Virus record (IMG/VR): IMGVR_UViG_3300029286_001068
Coordinates: 1 to 51,031 of that record
Strand: one strand, 5' to 3'
From: a virus
Length of the DNA: 51,031 nucleotides
The position numbers were made by a program, and so were the translations under genes. The notes beneath the pieces were generated by a model. That model ran no database searches. It saw only the letters and a list, made by a program, of their open reading frames with translations, and was not told where the DNA came from. Position 1 is the stretch's first letter; the number at the start of each line of letters is the position of its first letter. Of the stretch, positions 25,685 through 33,600 are shown piece by piece.

Positions 25685-25862
25685 TTTCGAAATCGGTCAG
25701 AAGGTGAGCTGGTCTGTTGGTCAGCTCACCCTTAAGGGTATCTTCTACGATGAACTTGACTCTGAGTACTCCACAGTACAGTGTACAGAGAGAAATAACA
25801 GTCCTTATATTTGTAAGTTGAAGGTTTTATCTAGTTTACTCCTACCTTGTGCAAACAGTTGA
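25674..25862 (+). CDS. Small SH3/KOW-like hypothetical protein
   Basis: Starting at ATG 25674 the protein has 62 residues and overlaps the upstream gene by 11 bases. FEIGQKVSWSVGQLTLKGIFYDELDSEYSTVQC resembles a short SH3-like or KOW beta barrel (GxxVxW...GxI). The upstream neighbour also holds an EVGNTVDVRIG barrel-like segment. The coding region contains a perfect 9-bp hairpin (separate entry). It overlaps the next gene, which starts at GTG 25849. Confidence 0.45.
   Translation: MANNFEIGQKVSWSVGQLTLKGIFYDELDSEYSTVQCTERNNSPYICKLKVLSSLLLPCANS
25703..25730 (+). repeat. Perfect 9-bp inverted repeat early in a small gene
   Basis: GGTGAGCTG (25703-25711), a 10-base loop, then CAGCTCACC (25722-25730). 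It is unusually GC-rich for this genome and lies 27 bases into the small gene at 25674. There is no T-run, so it is not a simple terminator. It could pause translation, or be an RNA processing or protein-binding site. Confidence 0.5.
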
Positions 25863-26793
25863 AAATTTTCTCGAAGTACATAAGCCACTAGAAAGTGACT
25901 ATAGTACCTTTAAGGAGAACTATATTAATCAGAATAGACTCCACAATCACACACTTGAGAATCTCTTTCTTTACTTCTCACTAGAAGATCATATCAAGAA
26001 GGGAAGAACACACTTTTATTATTCTATGGTGTTTATCAACGATCGTAGAAGATTCAAGTGGTTTATCAATCAATCAGATTTGGACATTGATCATATTTTT
26101 GATTTCTCATTACTTCCTATTGAGGTGAAGAACAAGATGTCATTTTATTCAGATTCAGAACTGATTAGTGAACAGTTGGTGAAGTCAAAGTTTAAAGAGA
26201 CTGTCTATGATCTAGAGAAAGTATTTGATCCCAATACTTACCGTGAGAAATATAAGAGTGAGTCTGGGTTAGTGATTCGTAAGAAAATCTATAATCGAAT
26301 TGAGTACCCGTTTAAGTATCTATTGAGACCTGAGTTGGAGTTTAGAGTGGTAGAGATCACTCCCATACTACTATCTTCAATTGAACAGTTACATAAAGAT
26401 TGGTGTGAATATAAACTTGCTGATCCGAAGACCTTTAAGATGATGTTTTCATCGAATCGTTATTATCGCTGTTTAGTTCAATCATTCACATCTGAGTTTT
26501 TAAACAAATCAAATTGGTATCGTAAAGCATTTTATCTTGGAGATAAATTGGTGGCTGTTCGACAGTGTCTGATTCAAGATGATACTTCATATGATATTGG
26601 GTTCTTTTCCCGTTTCTGGGATGCTCCAAGTAATATTGTAAACTACATCAACACCTATTGTATGAAAGATCTTCAGAATTTAGGTGTGAAGTATCATAAT
26701 TGTGGTGCGGAAATGGATAAGAATCTTGGTGTTTTCAAGAATCATTTTCCGAATGAACCTCGTTATGGATTCAAGTACAATTTCAAAAAATGA
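25849..26793 (+). CDS. GNAT-fold acyl/aminoacyltransferase-like protein
   Basis: The 314-residue protein starts at GTG 25849 (overlaps the previous gene) and its TGA overlaps the start of the DpdA-like gene. Residues about 165-314 resemble the GNAT-like fold of DUF2156/FemX-type transferases: KAFYLGDKLVAVRQCLIQDDTSYDIGFFSRFWD, then NYINTYCMKDLQNLGVKYHNCGAEMDKNLGVFKNHF, where the NxGxxxDxxLxxFKxxF pattern is typical. The N-terminal half is unrecognised. Tight coupling to a DNA transglycosylase suggests it may act on the inserted base; this is inference. Confidence 0.5.
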   Translation: MQTVENFLEVHKPLESDYSTFKENYINQNRLHNHTLENLFLYFSLEDHIKKGRTHFYYSMVFINDRRRFKWFINQSDLDIDHIFDFSLLPIEVKNKMSFYSDSELISEQLVKSKFKETVYDLEKVFDPNTYREKYKSESGLVIRKKIYNRIEYPFKYLLRPELEFRVVEITPILLSSIEQLHKDWCEYKLADPKTFKMMFSSNRYYRCLVQSFTSEFLNKSNWYRKAFYLGDKLVAVRQCLIQDDTSYDIGFFSRFWDAPSNIVNYINTYCMKDLQNLGVKYHNCGAEMDKNLGVFKNHFPNEPRYGFKYNFKK

Positions 26794-27581
26794 AAAAGAT
26801 ATCACATGAAGTTCCAATTAGTCTTCTAGAAGAGAGTCGATCGTTCAATCATTATGAATACTGTCTCTGTCACCTACTAGAAAGTTACCCACAGTATTCT
26901 CAGTTCTTTAGAGACTCACTAAAAATGGGTCGTGAAGTAGTGCTCGACAATAGTATCTTTGAATTAGGGGTTTCTTTTGATGCAGAAAAGTTTGCATCTA
27001 TCGTTTCTGATCTTCAACCAACCTACTATATCATCCCTGATGTACTTGAAGATTGTGAAGGTACTGTTAAGAATCTTCGTAGTTGGGTTACAAAATATAG
27101 TGATCTTCCAGGCAAGAAGATTGGAGTAGTACAAGGGAAGACATATGAAGAACTTGTATATTGTTATGAAGAGGTGGATAAGTTCTGTGATATGATTGCA
27201 ATCAGTTTTGACTATTCTTGTTATGAAAAACTATCTCCGAGTAAGAGTAAATTTGTAAGTTGGATGTATGGGAGACAGAAGCTCCTATCACGACTGTTAT
27301 CTGATGGAGTGATCAATGAACATAAGCAACATCATCTTCTAGGTTGTGCTTCAATAAATGAATATAAAGCTTACAAATCGAAGTATTATAACTTCATCTA
27401 TTCACTGGATACAAGTAATCCAATTGTTTATGGTTTATTAGGTATGAAATATAGTGAAGAGAACTTGTTTTTAAAGCCTAAAATTAAATTATGTGACTTG
27501 ATTGAAGCCAATCCATCACCTGAACAAAGAGAATCGATCCTACATAATGTAAACCTGTTTAAAACGTATGTTAATGCATAA
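26790..27581 (+). CDS. dpdA: TGT-like 7-deazaguanine DNA transglycosylase (DpdA-like)
   Basis: The 263-residue protein has TIM-barrel features of the tRNA-guanine transglycosylase superfamily: VVLDNSIFELG (Asp nucleophile candidate), PTYYIIPDVLEDCEGTVKN, KKIGVVQGKTYEELVYC, MIAISFDYS and HHLLGCASINEYKAY. The C-terminal CxCxxC zinc site of tRNA-acting enzymes is missing, and the length is short, as in phage DpdA proteins that swap guanine in DNA for a deazaguanine. QueD, QueE, FolE, QueF and QueC genes surround it. The superfamily call rests on motif shape; the DNA substrate comes from context. Confidence 0.65.
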   Translation: MKKISHEVPISLLEESRSFNHYEYCLCHLLESYPQYSQFFRDSLKMGREVVLDNSIFELGVSFDAEKFASIVSDLQPTYYIIPDVLEDCEGTVKNLRSWVTKYSDLPGKKIGVVQGKTYEELVYCYEEVDKFCDMIAISFDYSCYEKLSPSKSKFVSWMYGRQKLLSRLLSDGVINEHKQHHLLGCASINEYKAYKSKYYNFIYSLDTSNPIVYGLLGMKYSEENLFLKPKIKLCDLIEANPSPEQRESILHNVNLFKTYVNA

Positions 27582-28110
27582 AAAGATCTTATTAACAGGC
27601 TCTCATAGTACTGGGAAATCAACTCTTCTCAGAAATCTACAGAATCTGAAGCAATTTCAAGACTTTAAATTCATTGGTGGTGTGACAAGAGAGGCACATT
27701 CATATGGTCTTGATATCAATGAAAAGGGAGACAGTCTCACACAACTTTATTGTATGTGTAAGGACTTTTTGAATATTGTACAGAACCAAAATAGTAGTGT
27801 TGTTTTTGATCGTTCAATATTGGATACATACATTTATTCTCAGTATCTGAATAAGAACTTGGAACCATGGGTATTGACTACTATGACTGAAGTTTGTAGT
27901 ATGTTGATTGGAGAATTTGATTTAATTTTATGGTTAAGACCTGAACTACCTATCACAGATGACAGAGTTAGAAGTCTGAATGTAGAGTTTCAGTTGGGAG
28001 TTGATCAGATGTTTGAAACTTATTTTAAGTATCACTCCACACTACCAGTTTATCATTTAAAGGGAAATATTCGTCAACGTATTTTACAAGTTAAAGAGCT
28101 ATTAAAATGA
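27568..28110 (+). CDS. P-loop nucleoside/nucleotide kinase-like (AAA_28/NadR-like)
   Basis: The 180-residue protein carries a Walker A TGSHSTGKST (residues about 10-19), DRSILDTYIYSQYL (a DRS/lid-type motif of small-molecule kinases), FDLILWLRPELP and DDRVRSLNVEFQ, the usual AAA_28 or NadR-like order. It overlaps the DpdA-like gene by 14 bases (alternative ATG at 27574) and shares ATGA with queF. It may phosphorylate a nucleoside made or salvaged in the modification pathway; the true substrate is unknown. Confidence 0.65.
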   Translation: MLMHKKILLTGSHSTGKSTLLRNLQNLKQFQDFKFIGGVTREAHSYGLDINEKGDSLTQLYCMCKDFLNIVQNQNSSVVFDRSILDTYIYSQYLNKNLEPWVLTTMTEVCSMLIGEFDLILWLRPELPITDDRVRSLNVEFQLGVDQMFETYFKYHSTLPVYHLKGNIRQRILQVKELLK

Positions 28111-28913
28111 GTGATCTTAAATTAGGCAAACCAACTGAGTATAAGTTTGAGTATGACCCGACATTACTTGATGTATTCCCAAGACTACAGGGTCGTAGAG
28201 ACTTTCCAACCACTAAGATGTCTGGTGTTGATGTTTGGACTTGTTACGAATTTTCATTTTTATTCCCAAGTGGGAAGCCCTATTCAGGTGTGATTCGTAT
28301 TATAAACCCAGTAGATTCAGAAAGTATATTTGAATCAAAGTCACTTAAACTGTACTTGAACTCGTTTAACAATACTGTTTTTGAAGATGTTAGACAGGCA
28401 CTGGAGGTGATTAGAATTGATCTGAGTAATAGAGTGGTTGGGAAGATAAAAGTACAGGAGATAACACATATCAGTAAATCTCGTGTTTCACCACGTCAAA
28501 GTCTTGACAATCTTAATATTCAGACTGATATTTATGATTACACACCTGATTTATTAAAGGGAGTGGGAGTGAATAAACTTACAACGCAAGTCTTTTATTC
28601 TGACTTATTGAGGTCCAACTGTCCTCGCACACACCAACCGGACTGGGCGCGTGTAACTATTATTCAGAGTTCATTTTCAAAACTCGATAAAAAATCACTA
28701 TTGAAGTATATCATATCATTCCGTAATCATCAGGGATTTCATGAAATTGTTTGTGAACAGATCTATAATGATCTGTTTCAGAGACTCTATCAATTGTATA
28801 CTTTGGTTGTATTATGTCAGTATACACGTAGGGGTGGGATTGATATAAATCCGTATCGGTCTAATAATGATTATGTCAATTATTCAATGTTCACTAAACT
28901 CTTACAACAATGA
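28107..28913 (+). CDS. queF: NADPH-dependent preQ0 reductase, bimodular QueF
   Basis: The 268-residue protein matches the long (E. coli-type) QueF throughout: LGKPTEYKFEYDPTLLDVFPR at the start, the QueF motif ESKSLKLYLNSFN, the catalytic SNCPRTHQPDW (Cys172, Asp179), GFHEIV (His212, Glu213) and the C-terminal YTRRGGIDINPYRSN. It reduces the nitrile of preQ0 to the aminomethyl group of preQ1. All catalytic residues are intact, so the modified base in this phage is expected to be preQ1 or derived from it, not preQ0. It overlaps both neighbours by four bases. Confidence 0.9.
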   Translation: MSDLKLGKPTEYKFEYDPTLLDVFPRLQGRRDFPTTKMSGVDVWTCYEFSFLFPSGKPYSGVIRIINPVDSESIFESKSLKLYLNSFNNTVFEDVRQALEVIRIDLSNRVVGKIKVQEITHISKSRVSPRQSLDNLNIQTDIYDYTPDLLKGVGVNKLTTQVFYSDLLRSNCPRTHQPDWARVTIIQSSFSKLDKKSLLKYIISFRNHQGFHEIVCEQIYNDLFQRLYQLYTLVVLCQYTRRGGIDINPYRSNNDYVNYSMFTKLLQQ

Positions 28914-29539
28914 TAAGTAACGAGAATTCACTGAGTAAAGTTATTGACTTTATTGATGCCTCAAATGAGGCTACAGTTATCATATCACATCTAATTCATA
29001 GAGATATAAGTGGCTGTTTTGAAACTTGTGGTGGCTGTTGTAAGAGAGTCACATTGGATTATTTTGAGAAATCAGAACGTTGGGAACGATTTAAAGAACT
29101 CTTCCCTGAAAAAGTAAAAGATTTTACAGAATCTATTATAGGGGCTGGTACCTTCTTCTCTAACCCACAGACACAAAATAATACAGGGTTCTGTCAGTAT
29201 CTAGATATGAAGACAGGTCTCTGTACTATCCACACAGCACGACCAATGTTATGTGAATCAACTCCACTAAAGTTTAAGATGAACCCTACACGTAATAGAG
29301 TTATACTAACTTCTGAGACTTATGGTCGTAAACATGCCTTTAAACGTGTTGATGGTTGTAAGGGTGCGAAGTGTAAGATGACAGAACCTACTGAAAAGAG
29401 AAAGTTAGAAGATATTGGTCTATTAGAGGAATTAAAGGCTATTGGGAATGTATTTCAACTACCTACTAAACGTCTAGGTACCATTATTGAAATTCTTAAG
29501 AATCGTGAACTTAATTCAGAATCAACTTCAATTTTTTAG
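28910..29539 (+). CDS. YkgJ-family cysteine-cluster protein
   Basis: The 209-residue protein has the YkgJ (zinc- or iron-chelating) pattern: CGGCCKR, FCQYLDMKTGLCTIHTARPMLC and a late CKGAKC. This set of about eight cysteines binds a metal or Fe-S cluster. The family is poorly understood. Here it is wedged between queF and queC with four- and two-base junctions, so a part in maturing or further modifying the deazaguanine is plausible. The start is ATGA overlapping queF. Confidence 0.7.
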   Translation: MISNENSLSKVIDFIDASNEATVIISHLIHRDISGCFETCGGCCKRVTLDYFEKSERWERFKELFPEKVKDFTESIIGAGTFFSNPQTQNNTGFCQYLDMKTGLCTIHTARPMLCESTPLKFKMNPTRNRVILTSETYGRKHAFKRVDGCKGAKCKMTEPTEKRKLEDIGLLEELKAIGNVFQLPTKRLGTIIEILKNRELNSESTSIF

Positions 29540-29541
29540 AT

Positions 29542-30309
29542 ATGAAATATGCAATGTTGTCACTTTCAGGAGGGATGGATTCTACTTCTCTTCTTTTACA
29601 TTTACTAGCTAATGATTATCAAGTAAGAGCAATTGGGTATGATTATGGTCAGAGACACAAGATTGAACTCTCTCGAGCATTAAATAATGTGAGATATTTA
29701 CAGAGTCGTGGACTAAGTGTCTCTTTACAGATAATTAATCTTAAAGATGTATTTTCTGATTCACAATCTGCCTTAACATCAAATACTGATGTACCTGAAG
29801 GACACTACCAACAATCAAACATGTCTGTGACTGTAGTTGAAAACAGAAATATGATCTTTGCAAGTATTATCTTAGGTAAGTCACAGTCCTGGGCTAACCA
29901 ATTGAAAGAAGAGGTGAAAGTATGTTTGGCAATTCATAGCGGAGACCATTTTGTCTACAAAGATTGTAGGCAAGAATCAAGAGATGCTGTGGAACACGCC
30001 TTTAAAGTCAGTAATGATAACTCAGAACTAGTTAACTACTACTCACCCTACTTGAATGGGAATAAGACAACTATTCTTGAAGATGCTATAAAAAACTGTC
30101 ACAAGTTAGAACTTGACTTCAGTAAGGTTTTCAGTAATACTAATACCTGTTACAACCCAGATACAGTTGGGAGTAGTTGTGGGAAATGTGGGAGTTGTAT
30201 AGAGAGAATTGAAGCCTTTGTTAATATTGGTCGTAGAGATCCTATTTTTTATGTTAATGGTTGGCAAGTCGTAAAAGAAAATGCATTGAAAGTATTGGGA
30301 CTACAGTAA
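29542..30309 (+). CDS. queC: 7-cyano-7-deazaguanine synthase
   Basis: The 255-residue QueC has the PP-loop SLSGGMDSTS near the N-terminus, YDYGQRHKIEL, ENRNMIFASI, HSGDHFVYKDCRQE and the four-Cys zinc site CYNPDTVGSSCGKCGSC with IERIEAF. It makes preQ0 from carboxy-deazaguanine, ammonia and ATP. It completes the FolE-QueD-QueE-QueC route encoded in this 8-kb stretch, and QueF then takes the product to preQ1. Confidence 0.93.
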   Translation: MKYAMLSLSGGMDSTSLLLHLLANDYQVRAIGYDYGQRHKIELSRALNNVRYLQSRGLSVSLQIINLKDVFSDSQSALTSNTDVPEGHYQQSNMSVTVVENRNMIFASIILGKSQSWANQLKEEVKVCLAIHSGDHFVYKDCRQESRDAVEHAFKVSNDNSELVNYYSPYLNGNKTTILEDAIKNCHKLELDFSKVFSNTNTCYNPDTVGSSCGKCGSCIERIEAFVNIGRRDPIFYVNGWQVVKENALKVLGLQ

Positions 30310-30328
30310 AAATCATTAAATTTAGATT

Positions 30329-30655
30329 ATGAACAATAACGAATTTCTTGAGTATCATAAACAATGTTGTGAGAAGTTACACCAGATTGTAACTAAAAAG
30401 AATCATGACTATGCTGGTTTCGATCAACAAGATGCTTTTGCTAATTTCTCAGTAGTTGAGAAGGCTGGAATTACTTCGGTAGAAATCGGTTTCTTAACGA
30501 GGATGATGGATAAGATATCTCGAGTTAATTCCTTTGTTATACAAGGTGTAACACGCGTAGAGGATGAAAAAATCGAGGATACATTACTTGATCTTGCAAA
30601 TTACTCAATTTTAATGGCTGGGTACATTAAATCTAAGAAAAAGTGCAACAGTTAG
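30329..30655 (+). CDS. DUF1599 nucleotide-modification-associated protein
   Basis: The 108-residue protein matches the DUF1599 / nucleotide modification associated domain 1 pattern: KNHDYAGFDQQDAFANFSVVEKAG, SVEIGFLTRMMDKISR and DEKIEDTLLDLANYSILMAGYI. The family is helical, MazG-like in its ExxD arrangement, and found near phage DNA modification genes. It probably hydrolyses or binds nucleotides. It starts 20 bases after queC and overlaps the polymerase gene by 13. Confidence 0.75.
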   Translation: MNNNEFLEYHKQCCEKLHQIVTKKNHDYAGFDQQDAFANFSVVEKAGITSVEIGFLTRMMDKISRVNSFVIQGVTRVEDEKIEDTLLDLANYSILMAGYIKSKKKCNS

Positions 30656-33600
30656 AACTATATTTACAGTCACAGAAGATAGATTACAAAGTATTGTTTG
30701 AGTCAGTTGTTGAGATTGACGGACATACTTATGAACTAGTGAAACCAACTGATGGGAAGTTATTTGATGAGAACTTTCATCTTCTTGCAGACTCTACAGA
30801 GAGTGATCACTACATCTTCAGTTTTGGTGGACAATGGTATTCTACACCCAGAGGGATTGAGAAGAAACCAAAACTAAATAGAGTTCGATTCTTAGGTAAG
30901 ACTACTGATGGACTTCAAACTAGTTCATTTTTAGGTGTAAGAGGTGTCTATGAAGTACTGAATGGGTCTGGACAGTACTCAGAGTGGGTTCAGAAAGCTA
31001 AGTTTCTAGGTGTCGAAGTCCTTGGGATATGTGAAAGAAACTCGTTGGCTGGAGTCCTGAAGTTTCAGATAGAGTGTTTACAGAATAGTATTCGACCCAT
31101 TATTGGAGCCACCTACACAGTATATCGTAAGAACGAAGATTATCGATATGACATAAAGTGTTATGTAAAAAATGAGAAAGGGTGGATTAACCTACTACTG
31201 ATTAATAAAGAGGTGAATGTTGTCAATAACAAGTTTATTGAAGAAGAGAAGTTGTTTGAACTCACAAATGGATTATCCATAGTACTTGACCCTAAGTCAA
31301 TTTCTTACGATAAGTTATTCCCAATTGATCTTAGAGATGTAGAACTATTCTATCAACTGGACACTGTTGTGTATGATCAAGAAGATCGTGATAAAGAATA
31401 TCTTCTAAATCTTAAGAAGTTTGTCTGTAGTGGGTTACAACCTATATCAATCACAGATGCTTTCTACCTTAATGTGGAAGATGCATTTATTAAAACAAAA
31501 TTAAATCAAATTTCAAACATATTTGAACATAAGTCATCAAATCAATATTTTAAGAGTAAAGAAGAGTACTTTGAAGAACTTGATAATGTGTTTAAGAATG
31601 AAGATCGTTCTTTTCTCTTTTTTCAACGTTCAATATCTAATGAACTAAAACTTGTTAATGAATGTCGATTTCAGATCCCTCAAAAGGGGAAGTATCTTCC
31701 TGTATATAAGATGACAGAAGAGGAGAGTAAAAAATTTGAGACAAATCAAGACTTATTCTGGGATCTAATTATGAAGGGACTAGATAAGAAAGTCCCAAAA
31801 CACAAACATATAGGATATCTTGAACGTATTAATACTGAGGTTGAAGTTATTGAACTTGGCCACTTAGTTGATTATTTTTTGATTCTTTGGGATATTGTAA
31901 AGTGGAGTAATGAACACGGAATATTAACAGGAGTTGGCAGAGGTTCCGCGGGAGGGAGTCTTGTTTCGTACACACTTAATTTAACACATATAGACCCTAT
32001 TGAATTTGGTTTACTATTTGAACGATTTTTGAATAAGGGAAGAGTAGAAGGCGGATCAATGCCGGACGTGGATTTGGATTTTTCTGGTGAAAGAAGAGAT
32101 GAAGTAAAGAGATATATGGAGGAGAGATATGGTATTCATCAAGTATTTTCTGTTGGTACCTATAACACTTTGAAACTAAAGTCTGCTATTAAGGATCTTG
32201 CAAAACTTTATAATCTGGAGATTCAAGCAACCAACTATATTACAAGTATAATAGGTGAAGATTTTGAAGACATATCTTCAGGAACAGATATAGTATCAAT
32301 ATTTCAGACTGCCTGTAAGACAAAACAGATTATGTCTTTTATTCAAGACAATTCGGAACTTGTTAATGATTTGGTTTCAGTTCTGAATCTCCCTAAGACA
32401 CAGTCTATTCATGCCTGTGCAACTATTATACTCCCCGACGAAAGAGATGTATTCCACTGGGTACCTGTTAAGAATATGTTGACAAAGAGTGGTGAAACAT
32501 GTCTAGTATCTGAATGGGAAGGTGGTGAGTTAGAATCTATAGGACTATTGAAAGAAGATATTTTGGGTATTCAGCAACTTGACAAGTTTCAATTTATTCT
32601 CAATCTTATTAAGAAGAATCAGGGAATTGATATCGATATCTATAATCTTGACTATACAGATGAAGTAGTATATAAGTACTTTCGTAAGGGGTGGAATCAG
32701 GATGTGTTTCACTTTGGGGCTAAGGGATTAACACAGTATTGTAAGTTAAGTAAGCCAGAGACCCTGGGTGATCTAATAGCAGTGATTTCACTTTTTCGGC
32801 CTGGCCCTATTGAATCAAATCTTCATAATGAGTATGTTCTCCGTAAAGAGGGACAAAAAGAAACTGAGTATCTTTGGGGGACAGAAGAAATTACAAAAGA
32901 TACATGTGGAATCTTAGTTTATCAGGAACAGATTATGAAGGTCTGTGTTGATGTAGGTGGATTTTCACTTGTAGAGGCTGATGATATTCGTAAGGCTCTT
33001 GGTAAGATGAAGACAAAATATTCAGACCCTTATAAGGTGAAGTTTATTGAAGGGGCCGTATCGAGAGGATGTCCACAATCAGAGGCTGAAAATATTTGGA
33101 CTGTGATGGAGCGGTTTGCAAAGTATGGATTTAACGCCTGTATAAGTGGAAGTGAAAGATTTTATAGAACTTCACAAACTAAATCAGGCAAATCTACTTA
33201 CTGTCCTACTATTGAGGAAATGTATCGTATAAAGAATGACTATTTGTATGCAAAATCTGTAGGGAAAATCCCACTATATAATCGTTATCGTGATTCTTAT
33301 GGGAACTCATTTTCACTAAATGAAAGTGGAAAACTTATTAAGAACCAGATAGTTGATATTAGATTTGTAGGGGTTAGATCTGTATATAAATTAACACTAG
33401 TAAATGGAGTATCAATTAAAGTTACACAAAATCATAAGTTCCCAACGGATAATGGGGAGAAGAAATTAGAAAATCTAGTTATTGGTATTGATAAGATCTA
33501 TTATAATTTAGGACACAAATCTGAATTAACGGGGTTTAATTTTACTGATAAGGGAATATCATGTACTAAGTATCATCCAACAGCAAAAGTTGAGAAGTTT

